Assembly (NCBI GenBank): GCA_005879585.1
Contig: VBKG01000335.1
Coordinates: 1 to 50,585, forward strand
Reading direction: 5' to 3'
Length of the DNA stretch: 50,585 bases
From: Deltaproteobacteria bacterium
GTDB lineage: Bacteria; Desulfobacterota; Binatia; DP-6
The notes under the pieces were generated by a model, which saw only the letters and a program-made list of their open reading frames with translations, was not told the DNA's origin and did not search any database. Numbering within the stretch: position 1 is the stretch's first letter; each line of letters opens with the position of its first letter. The translations under genes and the position numbers were made by a program. Positions 39,941 through 48,430 of the stretch are shown in pieces.

Positions 39941-40948
39941 ATGCCCGCGCGGCCGCTCAATCGCATGTCCGAGCTGCGCCGCGATCCCATCCTGCGCCGG
40001 TGGGTGATCATGGCCCCCGAGCGCGGGGCCGACACCCTCGCTCGCAGGGGCGAGCCGCCCGCCGACGCCGGGGAGGCGCGCGGGCCGTGCCCGTTCTGTC
40101 CCGGCAGCGAGTCGCTCAATCCGGACGAGATCGCCGTCGTCCGCGACGGCACGGGGTGGGCGGTGCGCGTGACGCCCGACAAGAAGCCGCTCCTCCACAT
40201 CGAGGGCGACCTCGGCCGCCGCGCCGCGGGCATGTTCGACCTCATGAACGCCATCGGCGCGCACGAGCTCGTGACCGACGTGCCGGCCCACACGCTCACC
40301 TGGGCCGACTTCCCGCTCCCGCAGATGACCCGGCTCCTGGAGCTGTACCGCGCCCGGACGCGCGACCTGCGGCGCGACACACGGTTTCGCTTCGTCGTCG
40401 TCCTGAAGAACCACGGCGCCACGTGGAGCCGCTACGGGCATTCACATTCCCATGTCGTCGCGACGCCCTTTCCCCCGAAGCGCCTCGAGGAGGAGGTCGC
40501 GGGGGCGCGCGAGTACTATCGGATGCGCGAGCGGTGTGTCTTCTGCGACCAGATCAGCGAGGAGCTCCGCGCCGGCGAGCGCGTGGTCGCGCGCAACGCC
40601 GATTTCCTCACCTTCGCGCCGTTCGCCTCGGAGCATCCGTACGAGATGTGGATCGCGCCCCTGGAGCATGCCGCCGACTTCGGAACGCTCGCCGACGGCG
40701 CGGCCGCATCACTGGCGGAGCTGCTGGTCGACGCCCTCGCGCGGCTGCGCACCGCGCTCGCGGACCCACCGTACAGCGTCGCGCTTCACGCCGGCGCCGT
40801 CGACGGTGGCGCGCAGGCGGAATTCCACTGGCATTGGGAGATCGTGCCGCACCTCGGCCACGAGCTCGGGATGGAATGGGCGACGGGCATCTTCTCGAAT
40901 CCCGTGCCGCCCGAGGAGGCCGCCCGCCGCCTCCGGGCCCGGCGCTAG
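39941..40948 (+). CDS. GalT-family nucleotidyltransferase (hexose-1-phosphate uridylyl/adenylyltransferase type)
   Basis: A 335-residue member of the HIT/GalT superfamily. It begins ELRRDPILRRWVIMAPER. It has Cys pairs CPFC (50-53) and CVFC (199-202) for metal, the nucleophile motif GHSHSHVVATPF (His167, His169) and a second motif EFHWHWEIVP. In GalT the motif ends in Gln (HxHxQ); here it is His171, as in HIT hydrolases and transferases. The reaction may be uridylyl or adenylyl transfer, so the galactose role is unproven. No Leloir-pathway genes are nearby. The stop shares the palindrome CTAG with the convergent greA stop. Confidence 0.82.
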   Translation: MPARPLNRMSELRRDPILRRWVIMAPERGADTLARRGEPPADAGEARGPCPFCPGSESLNPDEIAVVRDGTGWAVRVTPDKKPLLHIEGDLGRRAAGMFDLMNAIGAHELVTDVPAHTLTWADFPLPQMTRLLELYRARTRDLRRDTRFRFVVVLKNHGATWSRYGHSHSHVVATPFPPKRLEEEVAGAREYYRMRERCVFCDQISEELRAGERVVARNADFLTFAPFASEHPYEMWIAPLEHAADFGTLADGAAASLAELLVDALARLRTALADPPYSVALHAGAVDGGAQAEFHWHWEIVPHLGHELGMEWATGIFSNPVPPEEAARRLRARR

Positions 40949-41439
40949 CGCTCGTCGGTCCGGCGGGCCGCCTGCCGGTCGTGCATCGTGACCAGCTCGA
41001 CGATCTGGAAGCTGCGCTTGCCGCGCGGGGTCTGCACCTCGACCTCGTCTCCCAGCGCCTTGTTCATGAGGGCGCGGCCGAGCGGCGAGGAGAGCGATAT
41101 CTGGCCCTTGGCCGCGTCGACTTCTTCGGGAAACACGATCTCGTAGACCGTCGGCTCCCCGGCGTCGACATCCTCGACGGTGACCCGGCTGCCGTACGCC
41201 ACCACGTCGTGCGGGATCGACGCGATGTTGTACATCGAGAGCTCCCGGATCCGTCCCTCGAGCTGCGCGATGCGTGAGCGCACGAAGTCCTGACGTGCCT
41301 TGGCCGCCTCCCACTCCGCGTTCTCGGAGAGGTCGCCGTGCTCGCGCGCCGTCTCGAGCTCCTTCGGCAAGCGAAACGTCAGCTCGTGCTTGAGGTCGGC
41401 CAGCTCCTTCTTGAGCCGGCCCAGGACGGGCAGCTCCAT
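40945..41439 (-). CDS. greA: Transcription elongation factor GreA
   Basis: A 164-residue Gre factor that stimulates transcript cleavage by stalled RNA polymerase. The N-terminal coiled coil contains the tip region HGDLSENAEWEAAKARQ with the acidic residues needed for cleavage. The C-terminal FKBP-like domain has ISLSSPLGRALMNKALGDEVEVQTPRG. The ATG at 41439 was chosen since it lies 4 bp after the YqeY-like gene. Its TAG stop is the complement of the stop of the convergent GalT gene. Confidence 0.93.
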   Translation of the reverse strand: MELPVLGRLKKELADLKHELTFRLPKELETAREHGDLSENAEWEAAKARQDFVRSRIAQLEGRIRELSMYNIASIPHDVVAYGSRVTVEDVDAGEPTVYEIVFPEEVDAAKGQISLSSPLGRALMNKALGDEVEVQTPRGKRSFQIVELVTMHDRQAARRTDER

Positions 41440-41443
41440 CGCC

Positions 41444-41890
41444 CTACGATTCGGCGAGGACACGGCGGGCGAGCTCGCTCGCCTGCCGTCCGTCGTACCC
41501 GCCGGGATGGCGTGCCCGGAGTGCGGTCATGATGGCGCCGATCGAGCGGCCGCCCTCGGTCGCCGCGATCTCGCGAATCACGCGCTCGAGCGCCGCGGCG
41601 TCGAGCCCGGACGGAGCATACGCTTCGAGCATCTCGCGCTCGCTCCGGTTCTGCGCCACGAGCTCGGTTCGCCCGCCGCGCGCCGCGAAGTCTTCCGCCT
41701 CCTCGCGCTTCCGGATCTCGCGACGGACGAGCTGCACGAGGTCGGCCTCCGCAAGGTCGCCCCCGCGGCGCTCCACCTTCAAGTTCTTCGCCGCGGCCAG
41801 GAGCCCTCGCAGCACGTAGACGCGCGGCATGTCGCGCGCCTTCATCGCACAGGTGAGGTCGTCCGCCAGCTGCGCTTCGCTGAGACCCAT
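41444..41890 (-). CDS. GatB/YqeY domain protein
   Basis: A 148-residue helical protein homologous to the tail domain of the GatB tRNA amidotransferase subunit. It begins LSEAQLADDLTCAMKARDMPRV and has RREIRKREEA and AAATEGGRSIGAIMTALRAR-type segments. Family members bind tRNA-related partners, but the role of the free-standing form is not established. It forms a two-gene operon with greA and is divergent from comF. A TACAAT box on the minus strand near 41920-41925 could be its -10 element. Confidence 0.9.
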   Translation of the reverse strand: MGLSEAQLADDLTCAMKARDMPRVYVLRGLLAAAKNLKVERRGGDLAEADLVQLVRREIRKREEAEDFAARGGRTELVAQNRSEREMLEAYAPSGLDAAALERVIREIAATEGGRSIGAIMTALRARHPGGYDGRQASELARRVLAES

Positions 41891-41972
41891 TCTCCGCTAC
41901 CCTAAGGGAGATCCCCGCATATTGTAAAGCGACCATTGCATCAGCCAGCGCGCCACGTCACCCAGCATCTCG

Positions 41973-42680
41973 ATGCTCCGCGGGTGGCTCCGGCTCCTTC
42001 TCGACGTCGTGTTTCCCGCCACGTGCGAAGGGTGCGACACGACACTCCCTGCCGGCCACCCGTCGTGTCTCTGCGACGCATGCAAAGCGGCTCTCGGGCG
42101 TGCGGAGGGGTCGCTCTGCGAACGCTGCGGGGTTCCCGTGGCCAGCGACTCGCCATGCGCCGCGTGCCGGACCCGGCCGCCGGCCTTCGGGCGCGCCCGC
42201 GCCGCCGGCTGGTACGTCTCCGGCAGCGTGCTCGCGTCGGCGGTCCAGAGTCTCAAGTATCGCCGACGCCGCCACGTCGCGGACGTGCTGGGCGCGCATC
42301 TCGCGGCCCACTACCCGTTTCCGACCGACGTGGTCCTCGTACCGGTCCCGCTTCATCCGGCCCGCCTGCGGGCCCGGGGCTTCAACCAGGCGCTGCTGCT
42401 CGCCCGCGCGCTCGGGCGCCGGTGCGGGCTACCCGTCGCATCTCGTGCGCTGGTCCGCCGCCGGGCGACTCGCGCCCAGCCCGGCCTCGATGCGGCCGAG
42501 CGCCGGCGAAACCTCCGACACGCGTTCCGCGTGCGTACGCCGGGGGCGGTGGCGGGCCGGCGGGTCGTCCTCGTCGACGACGTGTTGACGACCGGGGCGA
42601 CGGCCGACGCCTGCGCCCGGGCGCTGCTCGTAGCGGGGGCCCTTCGGGTCGACGTCTATACCGTGGGGCGGGCACCGTGA
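41973..42680 (+). CDS. ComF family phosphoribosyltransferase-like protein
   Basis: A 235-residue protein. The N-terminal zinc-binding part has several Cys pairs (CEGC, CDAC, CERC, CAAC). The type I PRTase fold ends with the PRPP loop VVLVDDVLTTGATADACARA. SLKYRRRRHVADVLG, PVPLHPARLRARGFNQA and RRNLRHAF are ComF landmarks. In naturally competent bacteria ComF proteins take part in DNA uptake or processing. In others the role is not known, and I see no other competence genes here. Confidence 0.9.
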   Translation: MLRGWLRLLLDVVFPATCEGCDTTLPAGHPSCLCDACKAALGRAEGSLCERCGVPVASDSPCAACRTRPPAFGRARAAGWYVSGSVLASAVQSLKYRRRRHVADVLGAHLAAHYPFPTDVVLVPVPLHPARLRARGFNQALLLARALGRRCGLPVASRALVRRRATRAQPGLDAAERRRNLRHAFRVRTPGAVAGRRVVLVDDVLTTGATADACARALLVAGALRVDVYTVGRAP

Positions 42681-42732
42681 CCGCCGGCTGGTGGGCCTTG
42701 AGGGGTCGGACGCGCAGCGCTAAAGGAACGGC

Positions 42733-43374
42733 GTGGTCGCGGCCGGCGTTCTGATCTCCGGGGCGGGCACGAATCTGCAGGCCATCATCGACCAGATTGC
42801 CGCGGGTCGACTCGCCTGCACGCTTCGCGTGGTGATCTCGAACCGCGCCGGCGCCCCCGGCATCGCCCGTGCCGTGCGAGCGGGCGTGCCGGTGCGGGTG
42901 ATCGACCATCGCGCCTTCGCGCGCCGCGAGGACTTCGACCGGGCTCTGCTGGACGTCCTCCGCGAGGCCGGCGCCGAGCTCGTCCTGCTCGCCGGATTCG
43001 ATCGCCTGATCACGCGGACTCTCATCGACGCCTTTCCGCTAAGGATCATGAACATCCACCCGGGGTTGTTGCCGGCCTTCAAGGGACTCGACGCGCAGGG
43101 CGCGGCGCAGTCGTACGGCGTCAAGATCGCGGGCGCGACCGTCCATTTCGTCGACGAGCAGACCGACCATGGTCCGATCATCCTGCAGGGCGCGGTCCCC
43201 ATCGGACCCGACGACACCGAGGCCGAGGTCCACGACCGCATTCTCGCCGTCGAACACGAGATCTACCCGGCCGCCATCCAGTTCTTCGCCGAAGGCCGGC
43301 TCGAAGTGGAGGACCGAAGAGTGCGGGTCCGAGGTCCGCGACCGGCCGTGACGGCGTCGCTGGTCTCGTGGTGA
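42733..43374 (+). CDS. purN: Phosphoribosylglycinamide formyltransferase
   Basis: A 213-residue GART that uses 10-formyl-tetrahydrofolate to formylate GAR. The catalytic set is Asn107, His109 (MNIHPGLLPAF) and Asp145 (HFVDEQTDHGPII). The N-terminal phosphate loop is LISGAGTNLQAI. It begins with a GTG at 42733 preceded by AAGGA. It lies 20 kb away from the main pur cluster and on the other strand. The last ~20 residues extend beyond the usual end. Confidence 0.93.
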   Translation: MVAAGVLISGAGTNLQAIIDQIAAGRLACTLRVVISNRAGAPGIARAVRAGVPVRVIDHRAFARREDFDRALLDVLREAGAELVLLAGFDRLITRTLIDAFPLRIMNIHPGLLPAFKGLDAQGAAQSYGVKIAGATVHFVDEQTDHGPIILQGAVPIGPDDTEAEVHDRILAVEHEIYPAAIQFFAEGRLEVEDRRVRVRGPRPAVTASLVSW

Positions 43375-43423
43375 TGGGCAGCCGTTTGAAAGCTAATGAT
43401 TCGACCAAGGCCTGAACTGATGC

Positions 43424-44875
43424 ATGTCTGACGTCGCGTCCATCCTCGCCGATGTCCGGTCGCTCGCCAATCGTGGCGCGCACCACGCAATCGTCGCCCG
43501 CTACGGCGGGCTCGACGACACGCCAGAGGAAGAAACGTGGAACTCCACGGAGCTGCTCTTCGAGATCGGCCGGGCCTTCGGCATGCTCGGCAACGAGGAG
43601 AAGGTCGAGCGCTACCTGCTGCGCTGCGCCGAGCTCGCGCCGCGTCGGGCCGCCGTCTTTCACTGCGCGATCGGCTGGTACTTTCAGCGCAAGAAGAAGT
43701 GGACCAAGGCGCTCCGCTGGTACGATCGCGCGCTCGCATCGTTCCCGACCTATCATCTCTGCCTGTTCCGCCGCGGGTACTGCCTCGAGAAGCTGCATCG
43801 ACCCCGGGAGACGGTGGAGGCGCTCGCGCGGGCGCGAGACATCTGGGAGAAGGCGCCGAGCGAGCAGCGGCAACGCGGCCGTGGGGTCCAAGTGCAGGTG
43901 CTGTTCCACCTGTCGCGCGCGCTGCGCGATCTCGGCGAGTTCGATGCCGCCGCCGATGCCCTCGATGCCTGCTGCGCGCTGGACGAGGGGAGCGATCCGC
44001 CTGCCATCCGTCCCGAGCACATGCTCGCCAACCGCGGCGAGCTGAACCTCCGGCGCGGCGACCTCGAGGCGGCGGCCACCGCGTTCCGCGAAGCGCGCGC
44101 CCTCGATCCCGCGTCGAGCTACCTCTGCGAACGGCTCGGCCGGGTCCACGAGCTCTCGGGAGACCATGCGGCCGCGGAAGCGGCGTACCACGAGGCGGCC
44201 GCTCTACCGCGCGGCGCGTTTGCGTTTCTCGCGCTCGGGCGCTTCCAGGCGCGTGTCAGCGGGGACCTGCCGGGCGCCGCGTCGGCGCTGGTCGAGGCAC
44301 TCCGTCGCGTGCCCGCCGCCGAACCGCTCGTGCGCGTGGAACTCGCTCGCATCGAGCTCGCCGTGGGACGGCGAACGGCGGCGCTGAGACAGGTCGAGCG
44401 CGCGCTCGCCTGCCGCCGCGAGGGCGGGTTCGCGGAAGGCCTGCGCCTGGCCGCGGATATCTGTGCGCAGCTCGGACGGGCACCGGACGCGCACCGGTAC
44501 CTCGAGCAGCTCGTGCGTCTCCATCCTGGTGAGGCGGACGCTGCCGCACGCGCCGCGGCATCCGCGGCGGCCCCGGAAGGCCATCTCCCGCCGCCACCAC
44601 CGGACCCCGCACTGCCCCCAGCGCTCGCCGTGCTCGGCGACGCAGCAGTGGGCGCAGCATGCGACGATCGCCACGACGGCATCGTCGACCGCTTTTTTCC
44701 AGAGAAGGGGTTCGGATTTCTGCGTTACGGCAACGGGGAATCCATCTTCTTTCACGTCACGCAGTGCGAGGACGGGGCCGACGGCATCAGCGTCGGCACC
44801 CGCGTCACCTTCGTCGTCGGGCACAACGCCAAGAAGGGGAAGCCGCAGGCGGAAGTGGTTCGGCGCCTCACCTGA
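43424..44875 (+). CDS. TPR-repeat protein fused to a C-terminal cold-shock domain
   Basis: A 483-residue, apparently cytoplasmic protein. Residues 40-370 form about nine degenerate TPR helix pairs (for example AVFHCAIGWYFQRKKKWTKA and ANRGELNLRRGDLEAAATAF). An Ala/Pro-rich linker (375-415) leads to a complete cold-shock domain at 417-483. The domain has RNP1-like KGFGFLRY and RNP2-like IFFHV plus the basic end KKGKPQAEVVRR. The CSD should bind single-stranded RNA or DNA and the TPRs a protein partner, so an adaptor in RNA metabolism is plausible. No ribosome site is obvious. It stands alone between purN and korA. Confidence 0.85.
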   Translation: MSDVASILADVRSLANRGAHHAIVARYGGLDDTPEEETWNSTELLFEIGRAFGMLGNEEKVERYLLRCAELAPRRAAVFHCAIGWYFQRKKKWTKALRWYDRALASFPTYHLCLFRRGYCLEKLHRPRETVEALARARDIWEKAPSEQRQRGRGVQVQVLFHLSRALRDLGEFDAAADALDACCALDEGSDPPAIRPEHMLANRGELNLRRGDLEAAATAFREARALDPASSYLCERLGRVHELSGDHAAAEAAYHEAAALPRGAFAFLALGRFQARVSGDLPGAASALVEALRRVPAAEPLVRVELARIELAVGRRTAALRQVERALACRREGGFAEGLRLAADICAQLGRAPDAHRYLEQLVRLHPGEADAAARAAASAAAPEGHLPPPPPDPALPPALAVLGDAAVGAACDDRHDGIVDRFFPEKGFGFLRYGNGESIFFHVTQCEDGADGISVGTRVTFVVGHNAKKGKPQAEVVRRLT

Positions 44876-44910
44876 GGCCGCCTGGCGACGCGCGAACGCG
44901 CCGCTCTGGA

Positions 44911-44939
44911 TTGCAAAGCGCCCGGACGCACGCTATCCT
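44911..44939 (+). promoter_or_regulatory. Putative promoter for korAB
   Basis: TTGCAA (44911-44916) and TATCCT (44934-44939) are spaced by 17 bp in the 138-bp gap before korA. They would give a leader of about 65 nt. The region 44967-44990 downstream is locally AT-rich and could hold a second promoter. Confidence 0.4.
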
Positions 44940-45013
44940 CGTTCCCGTCGGGTTTTCGGGCACAAGTCCACGAAAAACTTGGTTATTCTACGCAGGCGAG
45001 GAGGCCTTCGGAA

Positions 45014-46888
45014 ATGGCGGACGGCGTAGCGACGCTGGCGAAGCCGATCGAGGAGCGCGACGCGATCGTCATCCGCTTCGCGGGTGATTCCGGTGACGGC
45101 ATGCAGGTCACCGGGATGCAGTTCACCACCGGGTCCGCACTCGCCGGCAACGATCTCGCGACGCTCCCGGACTTTCCCGCCGAGATCCGCGCCCCCGCGG
45201 GGACGCTCGCCGGGGTCAGCGCCTTCCAGCTGAACTTCTCCTCGCTGCCGGTGTTCACGCCCGGCGACGACCTGGACGTCCTCGTCGCCATGAATCCCGC
45301 CGCGTTGAAGACGAACGTCGAGGATCTGAAAGCCGGCGGCATCCTGATCGTCGACAAGGAGAGCTTCCACGAGCAGAACCTGAAGAAGGCGGGCTACGAC
45401 CACAACCCGCTCACCGACGGCTCTCTCGCGCGATACCAGCTCTTCCAGATCGACGTGACCAAGCTCACCACCGCCGCCTTGCAGGACCTCGGGCTCTCGG
45501 CGCGCTCGGTCTTTCGTTGCCGCAACTTCTTCTGCCTCGGCGTGACGTCGTGGCTCTACCACCGCCCGATCGAGCCCGCGGAACAATGGATCCGCGACAA
45601 GTTCCGCAAGACGCCCGAGCTCGTCGAGGCGAACGTCCGCGCGCTGCACGCGGGATACCACTTCTCGGAGAACGCCGAGCTGTTCGCCGTCTCGTACAGC
45701 GTCAAGCCCGCCGTCATCCCGCCGGGCCGCTACCGGAACATCACCGGGAACACCGCCACGGCGCTCGGCTTCGTCGCGGCAGCACACAAGGCGAAACGCC
45801 CGCTGTTCCTCGGCAGCTATCCCATCACGCCTGCGAGCGACGTGCTGCACGAGCTGTCCACCTTGAAGCAGTTCGACGTCTACACCTTCCAGGCCGAGGA
45901 CGAGATCGCAGGGGTCGGCGCGGCGCTCGGCGCGGCCTTCGGCGGCGCGATCGCGATCACCACCACCAGCGGTCCCGGGATGAACCTGAAGGCCGAGACG
46001 ATCGGCCTGGCGCTGGCCGTCGAGCTACCGCTCGTCATCACCGACATCCAGCGCGCCGGGCCTTCGACCGGGATGCCCACGAAGACCGAGCAGGCGGACC
46101 TCCTCATGGCGATGTACGGTCGCCACGGCGAAGCTCCGGTTCCCGTGCTGGCCGCGGCGACACCGGCCGACTGCTTCACGATGGCGTACGAGGCGGTCCG
46201 CATCGCCGTCAAGTACATGACGCCGGTGATCCTGCTCAGCGATGGGTTCCTCGCCAATGGAGCGGAGCCGTGGCCGATCCCCGATCCCGATACCCTGCCG
46301 GACGTGCCGGTGACGTTCCGGACGGACCCCGGGGGCTTCTTTCCGTACGTCCGTGACGAGGAGTCCCTGTCGCGGCCGTGGGTGATTCCCGGGACGCCGG
46401 GCCTCGAACACCGGATCGGCGGCCTCGAGAAGGAGTACCTGACCGGGAACGTCAGCTACGCGCCGACGAATCACGAGCAGATGATGCGCGTCCGGGCGCG
46501 CAAGGTGGCCGGCATCGTGCGGGAGATCCCGCCGACCGAGGTCTTCGGCCCGGCGGACGGCGAGCTGCTGCTCGTCGGCTGGGGCGGTACCTACGGGTCC
46601 ATCCGGCAAGCCACGAGCCAGCTGCAAGCCGCCGGACACCGCGTGGCGCACGTTCACCTGCGCCACCTGAACCCGCTGCCCGCCGACCTCGAGAGTATCC
46701 TCGGCCGCTATCGCCGCGTGCTCGTCCCCGAGATCAACCTCGGTCAGCTCGTGAGGCTCCTCCGCGCGGAGTACCTGGTCGACGCCATCGGCTTCAACAA
46801 GGTCCAGGGTCGCCCATTCAAGGTGGCCGAGATCGTCGCACGCTGCCTCAAGCTGCTCAACGGCGAGCACGGGGAGGTGCCCTCATGA
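45014..46888 (+). CDS. korA: 2-oxoacid:ferredoxin oxidoreductase, fused gamma/alpha subunit
   Basis: A 624-residue subunit. The N-terminal gamma domain (about 1-200) begins AIVIRFAGDSGDGMQVTGMQ. The alpha part holds the pyrimidine-binding domain (LGSYPITPASDVLHELS, FQAEDEIAGVGAALGAAFGG, TTTSGPGMNLKAETIGLA, RAGPSTGMPTKTEQADL) and a C-terminal transketolase-like domain. With KorB it oxidatively decarboxylates a 2-oxoacid to the acyl-CoA and reduces ferredoxin; 2-oxoglutarate is the likely substrate by similarity. GGAGG precedes the ATG by 9 nt. The stop overlaps korB (ATGA). Confidence 0.92.
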   Translation: MADGVATLAKPIEERDAIVIRFAGDSGDGMQVTGMQFTTGSALAGNDLATLPDFPAEIRAPAGTLAGVSAFQLNFSSLPVFTPGDDLDVLVAMNPAALKTNVEDLKAGGILIVDKESFHEQNLKKAGYDHNPLTDGSLARYQLFQIDVTKLTTAALQDLGLSARSVFRCRNFFCLGVTSWLYHRPIEPAEQWIRDKFRKTPELVEANVRALHAGYHFSENAELFAVSYSVKPAVIPPGRYRNITGNTATALGFVAAAHKAKRPLFLGSYPITPASDVLHELSTLKQFDVYTFQAEDEIAGVGAALGAAFGGAIAITTTSGPGMNLKAETIGLALAVELPLVITDIQRAGPSTGMPTKTEQADLLMAMYGRHGEAPVPVLAAATPADCFTMAYEAVRIAVKYMTPVILLSDGFLANGAEPWPIPDPDTLPDVPVTFRTDPGGFFPYVRDEESLSRPWVIPGTPGLEHRIGGLEKEYLTGNVSYAPTNHEQMMRVRARKVAGIVREIPPTEVFGPADGELLLVGWGGTYGSIRQATSQLQAAGHRVAHVHLRHLNPLPADLESILGRYRRVLVPEINLGQLVRLLRAEYLVDAIGFNKVQGRPFKVAEIVARCLKLLNGEHGEVPS

Positions 46889-47901
46889 GCGCGCCCGGCG
46901 CGAGCGAGCCGAAGCTCGGCAAGAAAGACTTCGTTTCCGATCAGGATGTCCGCTGGTGCCCCGGCTGCGGCGATTACGCCATCCTGTCGCAGGTCCAGAA
47001 GGTGCTGCCCGAGCTGGGCATCCCGCGCGAGCGGTTCGTGTTCGTCTCGGGGATCGGGTGCTCGAGCCGGTTCCCCTACTACGTCAACACGTACGGTTTT
47101 CACTCGATCCACGGACGGGCACCCGCGATCGCGACGGGACTCAAGGCGTCGCGCCCGGAGCTGTCGGTCTGGATCGTCACGGGCGACGGCGACGCCCTGT
47201 CGATCGGCGGCAACCACGTGATCCATCTGCTGCGCCGCAATCTCGACGTGAACGTGCTCCTCTTCAACAACAAGATCTACGGGTTGACCAAGGGGCAGTA
47301 CTCGCCAACGTCGGAGGTGGGCAAGATCACCAAGTCGACGCCGATCGGCTCCGTCGATCACCCCTTCGACCCGATCGCCCTCGCGCTCGGCGCCGAGGCG
47401 AGCTTCGTCGCGCGCAGCGTGGACGTCGAAACCCGGCACCTGCAGGACATCGTGCGGCGCGCGCACGAGCACCGCGGCACGTCCTTCGTCGAGATCCTCC
47501 AGAACTGCAACGTGTTCAACGACGGCGCGTTCGCCGACGTCACCGAGAAGGCGACGAAGGCGGACCACACGCTCGTGCTCGAGCACGGGAAGCCGCTCGT
47601 CTTCGGGAAGGACCGCGACCGGGGCATTCGGTTGCGCAACTTCCAGCCCGAGGTGGTCCAGCTGGGCGACGGCGTCACCGAAGCCGACCTCCTGGTGCAC
47701 GACGAGACGAATCCCGCGCTCGCCTACCTGATCGCGCGGCTCGGTCCGCCGGACTTCCCGACGCCGATCGGCGTGTTCACCGCCGTGGAACGGCCCTGCT
47801 ACGATGCGGCGCTCGGTCAGCAGATCGCGAGCGCACGCGCCAAGAACCCGCCCGATCTCCGCGCGCTGCTCAACCGCGGCGACACCTGGACGGTCTCGTA
47901 G
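46885..47901 (+). CDS. korB: 2-oxoacid:ferredoxin oxidoreductase, beta subunit
   Basis: A 338-residue thiamine-diphosphate-binding subunit. Cysteines for the single 4Fe-4S cluster are in RWCPGCGDYAI and GIGCSSRFPYY. The ThDP/Mg motif is TGDGDALSIGGNHVIHLLRR with NNKIYGLTKGQYSPTS. There is no delta (polyferredoxin) subunit next to it, so this is the two-subunit form. It is translationally coupled to korA. Its stop is 1 bp from the stop of the convergent CBS gene. Confidence 0.93.
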   Translation: MSAPGASEPKLGKKDFVSDQDVRWCPGCGDYAILSQVQKVLPELGIPRERFVFVSGIGCSSRFPYYVNTYGFHSIHGRAPAIATGLKASRPELSVWIVTGDGDALSIGGNHVIHLLRRNLDVNVLLFNNKIYGLTKGQYSPTSEVGKITKSTPIGSVDHPFDPIALALGAEASFVARSVDVETRHLQDIVRRAHEHRGTSFVEILQNCNVFNDGAFADVTEKATKADHTLVLEHGKPLVFGKDRDRGIRLRNFQPEVVQLGDGVTEADLLVHDETNPALAYLIARLGPPDFPTPIGVFTAVERPCYDAALGQQIASARAKNPPDLRALLNRGDTWTVS

Positions 47902-47902
47902 C

Positions 47903-48430
47903 TCAGCCGCCGTCGCGTCCGCGCCACGCCTGGCCGCGGGTCGCGTCGGGCGGGAGCGTGAGCACGTCGTTCGGGAAGAAGTCGACGATGTAGTCGACGA
48001 TGTCCTTCACCGAGATGATCCCGACGGGACGGCGCTCGTCGTCGACCAGCGGCACGTGGCGGAATCCGCCGACGCTCATCTTGTTGAGGGCGTAGACGAT
48101 CGGGTCCGTCGCGGCGAGCACTTCGGGGTCGGGGGTCATGAAATCTCTGATCGGCCGCGCGACGTCGGCACGGTCGAGCTTCAGGAGGAGATCCCGCTCC
48201 GTGATGATGCCGACGAGTCGTTCCGCCTCGACGACGAGGACACACCCGATGCGGTGCTCGCGCATGACACGGATCATCTCGTCCACGGTCGCACTCGGCG
48301 GCAGCGACACCGGCGGCCGCGGATTCAGGTGGCGGATCGGCGCCCTGATCATGTGCTGATCGAGCACCCGATTACCCTTATTGGCTTTGTCGGTGAGGAG
48401 GTCGATGTCCTCCTCTATCCATTCTTCCAT
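47903..48430 (-). CDS. CBS-domain pair protein
   Basis: A 175-residue protein with two CBS repeats (about 40-95 and 100-155), recognisable from GIITERDLLLKL and VGIISVKDIVDYIVDF. The N-terminus (MEEWIEEDIDLLTDKANKGN) is specific to this subfamily. Such stand-alone pairs (Bateman modules) bind adenosine nucleotides and regulate partner enzymes; the partner is unknown. Its start overlaps the end of the upstream transferase gene by 16 nt. It ends 1 bp after korB on the other strand. Confidence 0.9.
   Translation of the reverse strand: MEEWIEEDIDLLTDKANKGNRVLDQHMIRAPIRHLNPRPPVSLPPSATVDEMIRVMREHRIGCVLVVEAERLVGIITERDLLLKLDRADVARPIRDFMTPDPEVLAATDPIVYALNKMSVGGFRHVPLVDDERRPVGIISVKDIVDYIVDFFPNDVLTLPPDATRGQAWRGRDGG

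Noticed and set aside
41940-41972. Possible small gene in the YqeY-comF divergent gap
   Set aside because: Only 82 bp separate the two starts, enough for promoters but not a gene with any support.
44876-45013. RNA gene in the gap before korA
   Set aside because: No cloverleaf or strong conserved fold could be drawn; the gap is explained by promoter-like sequence.
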